Part shown: piece after piece, positions 1 through 11,568 of the stretch
How positions within the stretch are numbered: the first letter of the stretch is position 1
How the letters are laid out: each line of letters starts with the position of its first letter
DNA from: Saccoglossus kowalevskii
Taxonomy: Eukaryota > Hemichordata > Enteropneusta > Harrimaniidae
NCBI RefSeq assembly: GCF_000003605.2
Contig: NW_003109079.1
Coordinates: 54,448-71,051 of the forward strand
Direction of reading: 5' to 3'
Length of the DNA stretch: 16,604 nt
The notes under the pieces: model-generated
Told to the model about the DNA's origin: nothing
What the model saw: the letters and a program-made list of their open reading frames with translations, nothing else
Database searches by the model: none
Translations under genes and position numbers: made by a program

Positions 1-1959
1 ACACATTTGGAAACATCAACACTTGTATATACATTACTGTGCGTAAATTTAATATTCAATAACAAGTATTGTCAAGTAGCCGTACGTCATGGATGAATGG
101 AAATATTGTACACAATTCATATTGCCTGGTCCAGAAAAGAATTCACTCCTATTTCATATAATTGCAAGAATTCCGTGACTATCCATTTCACGGAATTCTT
201 GCAACGCCGGCAACCACCAGGCAACCTTGCTTCACTCGACCACTGGCACATCCTGTACACTGAATTTGCTCAATACTGATTTCTGGAAGTAAGGAATTTT
301 ACCTCCACGCAGAATATATAAAAATGTGCTCCAGACAGTTCTACCAGTATACTCCATACACCAAGTATAAAAGGCTAATCTAGTAACATTGCCATCTAAA
401 CACATGCATACATTAGCATAATAAAGGTCCATGTAAATTGACCACTCAACTATCCTTGTTCATGGACATGGTACTACCTTTTTTATGTTTATTACAAATA
501 GGCGCGGCTTCCACGATTGAATGAATGTCTGACTACATGAAGTGTTTTCGTTTCGTTATTGACATAATTCTATTCAGAGAAAACAGAAATACACGATTAT
601 CAATTTTAGGAGCGGGTAAAATACAAGCAATCTTATAATATCAGCTCACCCGCTATATCTGCCATTGTAATATTTCGGAATTTACAACTGCTAGCTTTCC
701 TATTAGGCAGTCATCAATAACTAGACGAACCCACATGGGAGATGTACTTTCGTAATAAAGATATATAATATATTTATTTAAATCTCATTGAAGTTATTTC
801 TGTATCGACTAATTTTAGTTTAGTTATTTAATGTAATATGACGTGTGTGTCACATTGTTTTATTGTTTCGTAAATCGATGTAGACATCAAATCGAAAATA
901 ATTATGTGTCTTACATTGTAGTTCCTAAAAGACTATTATGTGGACTCAGAGGTATGCACGTTTCTCCATACATATGATATATATGTACAACAGGTAATGA
1001 ATACGAGGCGAGTTTATGAATATGTATAATCACAATGACAGATAATTGTATGACGATGTGATTGCTATCATATAGTAATTCCCCGGCATTCCACTTGCCG
1101 GAATAGTCTGATATGAAATTAACCATATACCACTGTTCTCAGTCAGTAATTCAGGTGAGATGTGGTCACATATGAAAACTCTAATTCTAAAATGCATCCC
1201 AATGTTCCGAACACCTGCTACATTACTATCTATGTACTATGTGCACCGCGAAAAAAAATGGCGAAAGAACGTGTCCGATCTTTCCATTTAGTAAAGACGT
1301 TAGTATAATCAATAACTATGGCAATAGTATGTATATATGTATTAAGAGCAATGCAGATTCTTGGATATAAATAGATGATGTCGGGTCGTATGATTTGAAG
1401 GCATTCTCTTATTTGAATATTTTAAATATACTAACTTGGCGATTTTTTTTAAAATGCCAAGTTGAATTGGAACTCGCTGTTTCCTTGACACCGAACGCTT
1501 GGCATTCAATTTATTCCCTGTTCCTGTTTCTCCGAATTACATTGATGGTCCCGTCACTGCTGCTTGCAGCTTTAATTCTGATACAATTCAAGGATCATTT
1601 CATTTTAAGGTTGTTCATAGAGAGAAACTTGTTCGCAAATGAACGTCCGCCAATACGTTAGTTATTCAGTCTATTCATAATGCACTTCATAACTTGACAA
1701 CAATGAAAATATAGCGTCATCATTTCAGGCCAAGGACCCAGTGTCGACCCATGCTCAAATAAGTATCGAACCAAAGCATTATATCTAACTTGAACCAATA
1801 GTGCCCTGTTAAAGGTAGTTTATCGGAATTTTAAAGAGTTAATAGTGTTTCAAACTTTGTTGGGGATTTATTTTACACATTTCGAAATCCGTATCTTTTT
1901 TTTGTCTTCATATAACTCGTTTAATATCCAGTGAGTTCTTAGTTTTCAAAACGTCATCG
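1..1959. other. AT-rich intergenic DNA without a recognised gene
   Basis: Apart from the hairpin at 122-224, only short structures are visible, such as an 8-base inverted repeat at 1433-1440 and 1456-1463 around a T/A-rich loop. The open frames here are short, overlap on opposite strands and resemble no known family. Confidence 0.6.
122..224. repeat. Nested inverted repeat (long hairpin)
   Basis: A perfect 17-base inner arm at 162-178 pairs with 188-204 around a 9-base loop. A second perfect 9-base arm at 122-130 pairs with 216-224 outside it. The unpaired bulges between the arms are unequal (31 and 11 bases). The DNA or its transcript could form a two-level stem. It may be a decayed foldback transposon end or a structured RNA; no target duplication was recognised. 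Confidence 0.75.
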
Positions 1960-1965
1960 CTATTC

Positions 1966-2439
1966 TGCGCATGTGCAACTTAAGAGAAAATAAAACAAAA
2001 TGGCGCCGCCTACTGTTCATCGGAAGCGTGGTAGGCGGTATCGAATGTTGAAAAATGTCAAGTTCAAATTAATATTAATTAGTAATATCCGGCAGGCAAT
2101 GCCTCGCGAACGATCGCAGATGAGCAGTTTATTTATTTAACTAAAAATAAAACTGACCAACAAAACGTAGAACACTGGAATAGCGGGTTCGAGTTATTAT
2201 TTCACGCGTGATTTGGCGGGGATTAAAGATGGCGCTACGAACGATTCATGTGTAGCCGCTAATCAAATTGACCCGTAACACTCAAAGATAAACTATTTTA
2301 AGTCCGTTGCCAGAACATGATTGCCTTATCACTGAACATTCTCAAGTTGCTTCATCATGAATGAGCTCTTTTCGCTTCTCATAATTTGTAAAACAATAAA
2401 CAAAATGGCAACGCCCATTGACCGGAAGTGCACCATTTT
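1966..2439. promoter_or_regulatory. Promoter-like island with NRF1-, YY1- and ETS-type motifs
   Basis: In an AT-rich setting this stretch is richer in G, C and CpG. It contains TGCGCATGTGCA at 1966-1977 (close to the NRF1 site), AAAATGGCGCC at 1997-2007 and AAGATGGCGC at 2226-2235 (YY1-type), and ACCGGAAGTGC at 2421-2431 (ETS/GABP-type). A third ATGGC-containing string starts near 2402. CCGCCTAC at 2006-2013 pairs with GTAGGCGG at 2031-2038. Such motifs mark promoters of broadly expressed genes, but no coding exon was recognised beside them. Function is inferred. Confidence 0.3.
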
Positions 2440-3120
2440 AAAACTGTTATGGGGACTACAGATTTATTCCATACTCTTCTATATGCTATTTATGGAACTC
2501 GTTAAATAGTTATTTTAGAATGAAAAAATACAACAATTATTTTTCTTGGCTTTTTTTAATAGTATCTTGATCAATACATAATTCTAACGAATCAATTGGT
2601 TTATGAATATAGTTGAGTGTGCAATAACATAGTAATCTTATCGCGTATATTCTATATCCTTTTCAAACAGAAGGCAATGAATGCCGATATACAAGAAGAA
2701 AGCTACAAGTTACGCAGTTTATGGCGAAATCTACACTTATATGGATCATGTGGAGGGATCCAATAAAAATACATTGGCTGAGAGAGAGATACTTGAATGC
2801 GCTTTATCTGTTTGGGGGGGGGGGTCAATTGATCTACATGCACAAACATGACGTACATGACGTACATGAAGTACATATGTCAGATGATGGAAGGAGGGAG
2901 TTTTACAGCCGTGCATGCATCTCAGTGCAATGAAAATAAAGCATACGAGACCTGTATACGAAATCTGATAAAAAAAATATATAAAACAATGTGTATTTGT
3001 ATTCACCAAAATGACGAACTATGTTTGGCATAGTAATCACACGAGTAGCAGAGATGTTCTCTCGAGCAGTAACACTTATGGCTAACATGTAACATGTTTA
3101 AATGCAGAGCGTGATGTTAC
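2440..3120. other. Intergenic DNA without a recognised gene
   Basis: AT-rich sequence, except for a run of 11 G at 2814-2824 followed by short tandem repeats. Overlapping open frames on both strands around 2720-3090 show no family resemblance and partly arise from the tandem repeat. Confidence 0.55.
2814..2872. repeat. G11 homopolymer and 9-base tandem repeat
   Basis: Eleven consecutive G at 2814-2824 are followed by three copies of ACATGACGT at 2846-2872; the third copy has one mismatch and a partial fourth follows. Each unit carries ACGT or AGT flanked by TACATG. This is most simply explained as local slippage. Confidence 0.85.
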
Positions 3121-3385
3121 ACTGCAACTCCAATCTGATTAAAATTAGATCCTGGTTGGCTTATTTTTTTAATTACTATAATTATTATTTTTTTTATGTG
3201 ACAATTATTTTGCTGCAAGAATTGTTTTGTTTTTTGAAAGCCAACTAACCCGGTGCTGCAATTCTTTTGTAAAAACAAATTAAATTAAAATAAATAATTA
3301 TAATTAAAATTAATAATAAAAATAAAATATATTAAAATTAAATTAAAACAAATTAAGCCAACCAGGATCAGATTGACTGCAACTC
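3121..3385. mobile_element. Foldback/MITE-like element with 10-base flanking direct repeat
   Basis: ACTGCAACTC at 3121-3130 is repeated exactly at 3376-3385. Immediately inside, CAATCTGAT at 3131-3139 is the perfect inverse of 3367-3375. The inverted repeat resumes as CCTGGTTGGCTTA at 3151-3163, inverse at 3354-3366, after an 11-base insertion in the left arm. The 245-base interior is almost pure A/T and has no coding capacity. Short terminal inverted repeats, AT-rich content and an abutting direct repeat are the marks of a non-autonomous DNA transposon. A target duplication of 9-10 bases would fit Mutator-like elements, but the family is not established. Confidence 0.75.
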
Positions 3386-6125
3386 AGGCAGTCTGGTAGC
3401 TGCCACCCAACGCTACAGTCACAAATGTCGTCAGAAAAGTCGCACAGGCGAAATCAATTTTTGTAGGACTTGTAGGCATCCACTCAGGGAGTTGTTTCAC
3501 TACAAGTCACGTGAATCATTGTGGGTCATAAATGAAAGCCAACATCATTGTTCTCATATAAATTAGTGAATCCTAACACGTTCTCGTGTTGCAGTTAACT
3601 AAACGCAAATTTGAAACTAATTCACGTGTCAAAACAAGGGTCGTGTTTGATAATTTGAATTCAAAAAATTATATATTAATCTGCATATGAATAATATCAC
3701 TCATGAATAAAGCAAACACATTATAAATTGCACATTTATATAACATGCAAACATTTAAGGTTGTATTTTAATAACACCTGCACTATTAGATAAATTTAAA
3801 GTGCAAGATACAACAATACATTTAATTGTTTTTGTGACAATTTAAATATTCGTTGTTGTCATGCCCAAATTCCCAGGCAAATAACATTCACGTTTTGAGA
3901 GACTTGCATTGTCAGTCAATTTACAATTATGCGTTATAAAATCACAGTTCATAACCATGATCTACATCGTAATAAATTCCTGGTGTTTAATTCTGTCGTG
4001 CCATTGCTGGCCGCAACTTTTAGCGAGACAGATTTATTGCCGGTCTTTTTTTTATTTTAAATCTAAAGGTGTTACAGCGAAGCTGCGACTGTGACTGTGA
4101 CCGGGTAAAAATACAAATACTTCATAATAATTAACCTTGACAATGACAGACATCTATTGTGTAACCCTAATGTGCGATATGACACTTTGCAGTACAATTG
4201 ACGATTTTTCGGCATCTTACTATCAATTACTTTAACATTCATAAGCAATACGAAAAAATCACCTTTAGTGCCTAGTGTGGTAAACATTTTATTGCGTCAT
4301 CCTTTATCTTGTTCATCAAAGTAAGTAGAATGCACATTTAGCTGATATCAGTGTCTTATACCAATATCATCTGTACCACATTTAACATTACTTTATTTGA
4401 CGATCCTCCAACTGACTGACATAATTAAACGACACCTTACGGGAGTTAAGCAATCCTCCTTACTTGGCCCTCCACGAAATTCGATTTGATTCATTTTTAC
4501 AGAGTAATAATTATATCGCTGTATTCAGCACTTGATGATTCCACACATAAAACTGATATTGTTGCTTTGTCGTATTGAAGAGTTCTGACTAAGAAACGTA
4601 CAGCTTCTCATAACTGTCACATTCAAATTCGGAAATGAAAGTGACATTCATCTGGTCTGTACTCACAGTAAAATCACGGCCATACATGTCACGTGCATTT
4701 ATAATTAATGCAAGCAGGTGTCACGCAGACCGAGGTCAGTAATAAAGGGGCCGCTCAGAAGAGGGTTTTCATTTGTCAATTCATAAGCAAACTACTGATC
4801 GCCTTCGAGCCATTTACAACATTTCAACCCAAAGTTTACTCTATAAACCAATCACAAATCATTGGATTTACCATAATAGTATCGATTCTAGTCATGTCAA
4901 CAATTGTAATTGCCGTGTATCTGTGTAACTTGATACTTTGTCTTTTGTAGATTAGTGGGTAATCGCCACGCTTTTGTTCACTGCTTACCTTTTTGAAAAG
5001 TTGTGGGTGAATAATCACAAATCAATTACATAATAATTACAAAAACATAATAATTTGTTGTTAAATCTGTAGGTCAAATAATTTCCAATGATTAAGCTGG
5101 TATGATAATGAAATGTCATCTATGTAAGATTGTTTTTTTATGATACTAATAATCTCGTTCAATTCTCACAAATCAGCAATGAAACTGCCTGTATCATCTA
5201 CGTTGCGTATAATGCAATTGCACCCTGTTTGTAAGGTGTTATATGATTGGTCGACTAATTTTCTCATTGATCAGGAGTTGGACGACAGTCAGATCAGTCA
5301 AAAGTTTTTTTTGCGCAGACATAAATGATAATAGTACAATGTAAATATATTAGACAAAACAAAGACAAGACAAGACAAAAATCAACAATTATGGTATAGT
5401 ATCAATTAAATCTAGAGACGCCAAGACGTGTGAATGAATACAATTTAAAAAACAACTTTGCAAAGACAATGCTTCACACGTGTTTACAAATATTTCATAT
5501 GTTCGCGATGGATATTTGTACCTGCTTGGGAGTGTGAATTTCTCCAGGTCAAGTAAACATACTTAATCCAGCCACACATGTCACAACTTTCCCACAACTC
5601 ATGTGGAGCATTGTTGAGCACAGATAGTTCAAGTTCACGAACTAAACACATGCTATGCGTCACGCACAAGCAACGTGCTGCATTCACTGTAATGGCCTAC
5701 CCTATTTAATAGTAAGAAAGATAGTGGTGCTGTACATATACATTCAAACTGATTCAACATCCGTTTTTATTTGTTAATCAAACACCTAATCGACAGTAAA
5801 CACCTGGTTGAGTCTAACAATCTATCCCATCATACATCTGAATCATAAACTGAAATTACTAAACTGTAGTATATCAAAATCCAAATTTATATTATATTTT
5901 TTCTATCCATATTTATTTACCATTTATTTAGATGGAACAACACCGCTACAGCAAGCATTTGCATCAAACCTGTGTCTGTGAGACGAAATTAATATGTAGA
6001 TTTCTACAGGTGACATCTGTACAAATATCTTTGTTTGGAATCTCCGTGTTTTCTTAACATTGAATTTGACAGTTTGATAACTTGCCACTCCCTTTGTCGT
6101 GACCCTTGAGTCGTGACTATCAAGC
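3386..6125. other. Intergenic DNA upstream of gene 1
   Basis: No gene was recognised. The stretch holds minor structures: AACACG-TTCT-CGTGTT near 3576-3591 and an ACAAG-rich run at 5352-5380. An 80-codon frame at 4708-4950 ends in a hydrophobic segment but resembles nothing known. The last several hundred bases should contain control sites for gene 1; a CACATG E-box followed by TTTCCCA lies at 5575-5594. Confidence 0.55.
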
Positions 6126-6132
6126 TATAAAA
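6126..6132 (+). promoter_or_regulatory. TATA box of gene 1
   Basis: TATAAAA lies 68 bases upstream of the gene 1 ATG. Transcription would be expected to begin near 6155-6160, which leaves a 5' UTR of about 35 bases. A CACGTG E-box at 6164-6169 falls just below the predicted start. The spacing supports this ATG as the true start of a TATA-driven, highly expressed secreted-enzyme gene. Promoter function is inferred from position and motif only. Confidence 0.7.
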
Positions 6133-6193
6133 CGGCGCACAGGCATAACCCCAGAGGTAGAAGCACGTGGTTATTCGTCTCCAATCCATTAAA

Positions 6194-9100
6194 ATGCAGC
6201 TGCGATCTCTTCTTTTCATAGCTGTGCATGTCTTGGTGTATGTGGTGGCGGAAGTGCGCTATGACGGGTAAGCACGACATAAATACATCTGCGTTTGTGT
6301 GTGTTGTTTCCTCGAATAGGAAATCGTGTCATTAATTGACAATTAATTATCATGTTGATGTGTTTATTTCAGTTACAAAGTATTGCGAGCAGAGGTGGGA
6401 ACGCAAAAAGAACTTGAAGTCATGCGAATGCTAGAAGAATTTTTAGAAGTGAGTAACTGCTCCGTGAAGTACTTCCTAGACGTGTTTTGTTTAAGCAGTA
6501 ATTGCTAACAATTAATCTTAATATTTAGGTCGATTTCTGGGATTTCCCCCATGACGTGATGGTTTCAGAAAATGATGTCACTGAAGTGAAAGCTTTATTA
6601 GATCAATACAGCATCCAACACAATGTAATTGTAGATGACGTTCAATACCTCATGGAAAACCAGTTCAGAAAACGTTTATTGGACATTCAAGAACGGTTTG
6701 ACTACAGTGTATACCACACCTATGACGAGGTAGGTGAAAGTTACTCTGATATTTATTAGTGCTTGCCAATGAGAAACGCCTACCTTTAACCACAAACCTC
6801 CATGAAGCGCGTATTCAATTTATAATCACGTTAACATTGTTCTGTTTATTGTCAGATTGATCAATGGGTAGTCGATATTGCGTCAGCATTTCCAGACTTG
6901 GCAACATTTTCTGAGTTTGACAAGCCGTCATATGAGGGGAGAAGTATGAAGTATTTAACAGTAGGTGAAATAGTGTGTACTATTTAGATGTGAACAAATA
7001 AACAATTTGCGAATTCGAAATTGCGACACGGCGTCGACGATTGTGGAGCTTTACCTTAATTGTAATTCTGTCAGCTCGCAAATTAACTTTATATAGTAAA
7101 TACGACTACCAAATATTGTCCATTACATATCGACGTCATACAGTACGTTCTTACTGATAAAAAATATAAAACAATCTTTCTCTATAATCGCAGATAAGTA
7201 GCGGATCGACAGTTAAAAAACCTGCCGTATTCTTACAATCGGCGCAGCACGCCCGTGAATGGGTTTCTCCAGCGACAGTGCTGTGGATGACTAACCAGGT
7301 AATTCACGAATAAGTTCAGAAATTAGAGCATCTCTCAACACACTATGCTCGAGCAGTATCGAATTATTCCATGACTGTGTAATCTTGTATATTGTAGCTA
7401 CTGACTGATTATGGCAACGATCCATTGGTCACACGGTTATTAGATACTTTCACTTTCTATGTCGTACCACTGGTAAATCCTGATGGATATAAATACTCCT
7501 GGGACGAGGTCAGTAGTCCTTATAGACTTCATTCATTCATATACTAATCATCTTTCATTTATCTTATACCTAGCATAGTTATTTCAATATTTTGCAACTA
7601 ATTATCAATATATTTACTAATATTTAATTCGAAGACTCTTCAATTATATTTATATTGCAAATGCTGCAATCTGACGATCTGGCATATTCTTATTCTCGTT
7701 AGGACCGTTTGTGGCGAAAAACTCGTAAACCGAATGAAGGAAGAGAATGTGTGGGAACGGACCCAAATCGCAACTGGGAATACGAGTGGGGAGGTGAGCA
7801 CACTCTCCGCCAGTTTATTTTAGACATGCCTTTACTACGTCATGATTTCCATACAAACGCAAAGTTGATATTTATATTTCTCTACATCTTTCCAGGCGGC
7901 GGTGCGAGTCCCAACCCCTGCTTTTCAACATACCGTGGCGAATACCCCCAGTCAGAAGTTGAAGTTGAAAATGTGGCAAATTTTATCCTAGATAAGTCAT
8001 CCACACAAGATTTTAAATTGTTTTTTGACATGCACAGTTATTCCCAATTATGGTTATCACCGTGGGGTTACTCAACTATGGACCCTAGTCACAAATCGGA
8101 CCATGTAAGTGTGACAATCCCAATATTGTAAACATGGATTGTTATAAGAATAATATAAATATCTTTTTGTACATTACATCTGAGCGCGCAGACATGATTT
8201 GTTCTGATGTGCTATTTGAAACTGTCACTAACAAGTCAGCTCGGCCCCCTGAATGAAAACACACTAAACTACTAAACAAATTATGTTTGTTAGAACTATT
8301 TGAAATATTATCAATCTGTATGTTTTACTATATACCGAGAGTTTCGTGTATTCACAAATATGTGCGTTTTCGTGTTAAATTGAATTTGAATATTTCGCCG
8401 TTTCCAATCCTCCAATCTTATAGTGGTAACGCACGGGATTCGTTCTCTCTAATGAAAAAATACTACTTCTTTCCGATTTACTGTTAAGAATTGCCAATGT
8501 GTCCCTATAATCGTATTCAATTGGTTTCAAACATTTAATTTATAAAAATATATATTTATAAAACGTTTATACTGCCATAGCTCTGTGCCCTTCACTGTAA
8601 CGATTTTTGTAACGTTTGGGTGAAACGGCTGAAAATGCCATACATGTGAGAAAAGGTATATCCGTGTAATATTGTATTTATTATAATATGTAGTAATTTC
8701 CATGTTTTCCTCGCCACGAAGTTCTGAACATATGCAAACTATTACATTCGTTAACTAATATATTGCCACGAATTGGATGTCTTTCATATATATTCTGTAT
8801 TCATATACTGTGTGTTGTGAGTTCATATTTTAGTTACTGTAAGCTAGACATATTAGCGTAGTTCATATTCAGTGATGTCATATTGGCATGTTGAGTTTTA
8901 CAATATTATGATTACATAAAAACTAGAAAAAGACCTTTAAACCGTTTAAAAAAACTTTTGTCAAAATGATGTCACACTGACACAATACTGACGATGGAAC
9001 AATCTCCCGAATTCTCTGAAGAGAAATTGCCACAACGTATCTCATGCACACGAACACTACACACTATATGCATAATCAGAGTAGTATGTAGTACAAAATA

Positions 9101-9569
9101 GCAACTCGGGATAGGCGACCAACTATTGGGAGTTTATTACATGTGTTTCTTTTTACAGTTGAACGTAGCAAGGCAAAGTTGTGATGCTCTGGAAGCTGTT
9201 CATGGTACATCCTATACGTATGGCACAGTGGCTCAAGTTCTGTGTATGTCACTCAGTATTTATAACAAATATTATTTTTAACCGATATCGTTCATTTGAG
9301 TCTTCTTACAGGAAATTCTTGCAAATATCAGTTATAAAATTATATTATAAATTATTATTATTATTATTATTATTATTTTAGATGTGTCATCGGGGTCTGC
9401 AATTGATTGGGCGTATGGTGTCGCCAACATTAAATATTCCTACACACTTGAACTTCGCGATGAAGGAAGTTATGGCTTTTTACTTCCCGAAGACCAAATC
9501 ATCCCAACATCAGAAGAGACGTATGCGGGTTTTTTGAAGTCTTGTGAATTAGTAATGGCAGAATTGTAA
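6194..9569 (+). CDS. Gene 1: secreted M14A procarboxypeptidase, carboxypeptidase A-like (10 exons, 414 aa)
   Basis: Joined exons: 6194-6267, 6373-6448, 6529-6729, 6856-6960, 7194-7298, 7398-7508, 7703-7793, 7896-8104, 9159-9243, 9382-9569; all introns are GT-AG and the frame stays open to TAA. The product is a zinc exopeptidase zymogen that removes C-terminal residues. A signal peptide covers about residues 1-19, the propeptide about 20-106 (FWDFP at 53-57), and the catalytic domain the rest. Zinc ligands are H171 and E174 (HAREW) and H301 (HSYSQ). Substrate-binding residues are R173, R229, N246, R247 and Y353; the general base is E376 (ELRD). C240 and C263 match the conserved disulphide. Bovine positions 207 and 255 are G312 and I360, which predicts preference for hydrophobic C-terminal residues. 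Length is normal for the family. The start has A at -3 and lies 68 bases below a TATA box. Oddity: SAQ replaces the usual AGI before HAREW. Expression in gut or digestive gland is inferred only. Confidence 0.95.
8105..9158 (+). other. Gene 1 intron 8 (1054 bases), no internal feature recognised
   Basis: This is the longest intron in the window, bounded by GTAAGT and TTTTACAG. It is AT-rich, with an AT-only near-palindrome around 8535-8562. Open frames inside it, such as 8287-8487, resemble no known protein. The gene 2 counterpart is only 213 bases, so size is not conserved. Confidence 0.8.
9351..9377 (+). repeat. (ATT)9 microsatellite at the 3' splice site of gene 1 intron 9
   Basis: Nine uninterrupted ATT units end four bases before the exon 10 boundary, where the polypyrimidine tract would normally be. 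Gene 2 intron 7 ends in a similar but shorter TTA-rich tract. Length changes here could alter acceptor strength. Confidence 0.9.
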
Positions 9570-11568
9570 TTAAAATTATTGTATTGTATTGTATTGTTTC
9601 AAGTTTAACGTCATTATGTAACAGTACTGGTGCCCGTGGCAACGCTACATTAATATTAAAATCACGTCTTTATAAAATCAATGAGTTCTTGATTCACTGT
9701 TTTCGAGAATAGCAGAAATAGTATAGTATATACTGTAGTATATGTACAAAGCGTTTAAAGAGATTATCTTCTTTCTTCCAAACTATTAGCCAAAAAGTTT
9801 CTCTACTTGCTCAACTTTCAAAAGTTTTTTTCGGTATAAATAATGACCTTACAGTTAAGTAGAAGAAGATGACGTCACATGGCTTCTATTTCACTAGCAC
9901 AGAAAACTGTGATATGAAATTGACACTGATTAATGTTTCCCATGTGGGATTCTACCTTAATTTCTGCATTAATTGATGTCATATTTACGTTATTTATTTA
10001 AAGCTATATATTGATTTTTAATTATTCTGTAAAGGTAGGTGCCTTAAACAATAAATGGTAGTATCTGCAGATAGAATTGTTTTACTTTGTGATCACTGTG
10101 GGTGCTCGGCTAATTACTCTGACGTCACGAGGTTGAACGTATGATCTGACCACCAGTTCAATTTAATTTACCACATCCAACTTTCATTTTAGGATTTAGG
10201 TACTGTACTGGCTATGTCTATTTTGATGTCCTTAATATACGGAATATAAATTACTGATATATTACGGACATGTAGACACGGAACAACGTATCACACTCAC
10301 AACTACAACCCAGCAGGTCTAAACCGTGACACAACCTCTATCCTAACATTGAACATGGGATACAATTTTTTTTATTTTTTTATAGTTGAAACCACGTAAT
10401 ATTTCCACGTTGAAAAAATATGAGTATCCATAATTTAAAAAAAAAATGAATGAACGTTGAATCAACTTGACAGATTTTGTTATATGCAAATTGTATCTGT
10501 AAAGAATGACATACAGTGTGTTTTGCTCGATAGGTCACATTTCATTTAATAATTGCATTATGGTAATTTATACGCCATCCCGATGGTCAAGAAACCACTG
10601 TCGACACGTTGTCACATATTTTTTCAGTTGGAAGATTGACCAATGACAAAACAGAAATAATCTTAGTGTCTTGTAATTTCAAAGCATGATCTAATTATAA
10701 ATATTTCTAAAACCCGTCTAATAACGGCAAACACTTTTAGAATCGTGTATTCCTATTGTAACAGTTTGTGAATTTATGGTAATTCATCATTATGATAGAT
10801 CAAATCAATTACCTAGAAATGATCAGGAAACGTATTGGTTTTGGTTATGATATGATTATATTTATAAAATATTTATGTGCGCTTTATTATTGAAAAATAA
10901 TTTTACTTTCTAATTAAAATCCAGATTTAAATACCAATACACTTATTATTTGTGAGCAACAATACAGATTTATGCATTTCCTATTTCATTTCAAAGTTAG
11001 TTCGAATAAGGACGTTGATGAAAACAACGAAGCGTGACCATCAAAGTGTATAAATAATATCTGAAACAATCAGAAACACTTGAAGTCTCTCAATTCCTAA
11101 CTATCAACAAAAACGAATATACTGTAAAACCACCAAAATATCGAGATATTGCTTATTTTGATATTTTCGACAATGATGAACAATTATCAGACTTATCGCA
11201 TAGAGCAAACATTATACTGATTTATATTACACAATATGGATCTTGGGATTTACACAGAACTGCAAAAAATTACAATTACAATACATATTAGATAAAATAC
11301 ACATAATCATGCCCCAAAACAGTATGCATATTGTTTGAATGAAGTGCTTTGTCTATTTTGTTTCCAGATGAAAAGTACCTGCACAGCAGTCGACTCGGTG
11401 TAATGCATTCCCCCGTTTATAAGAATAGATAGAGATGGACAGACGGTGAGAGATATAGCTAGATATGGGTGAGGAAAGAGGGAAGCAGTAAGAATGCAAC
11501 CATTAGTCATCGTAGTTCTACCGCCAGCATTCAGTGACATAGAAAAACCAAAATGACATAGAACCCTA
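9570..11568. other. Gene 1 3' UTR and intergenic DNA
   Basis: The first part is the 3' UTR, with a short (TATTG)n run near 9577-9597. The remainder is AT-rich with long A or T runs and no coding, RNA or repeat feature that I could support. The 77-codon reverse-strand frame at 11307-11540 has no recognisable similarity. Confidence 0.6.
9655..9660 (+). terminator. Candidate poly(A) signal of gene 1 (ATTAAA variant)
   Basis: ATTAAA occurs about 86 bases after the gene 1 stop. A canonical AATAAA appears only at 10050-10055, about 480 bases after the stop. Either could direct cleavage; the sequence alone does not decide. Confidence 0.35.

Noticed and set aside
1395-1661. 88-codon frame with hydrophobic stretches
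   Set aside because: It opens at TTG rather than ATG, resembles no known protein and has no promoter or splice support.
2721-3088. Four overlapping frames on both strands
   Set aside because: They cross the G11 tract and the 9-base tandem repeat, contradict each other and show no family similarity.
4708-4950. 80-codon ATG frame ending in a hydrophobic, membrane-like segment
   Set aside because: AT-rich DNA readily encodes Ile/Leu/Val-rich stretches, there is no family resemblance or splice context, and an overlapping frame of similar length runs on the other strand.
7794-7895. Gene 1 intron 7 read as coding in a continuous 140-codon frame
   Set aside because: It is an in-frame 102-base intron with GTGAGC and TCCAG ends; gene 2 has an intron at the same place and removal restores the Gly-rich loop between the disulphide cysteines.
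11307-11540. Reverse-strand 77-codon frame
   Set aside because: No recognisable domain, signal peptide or splice context; consistent with chance.
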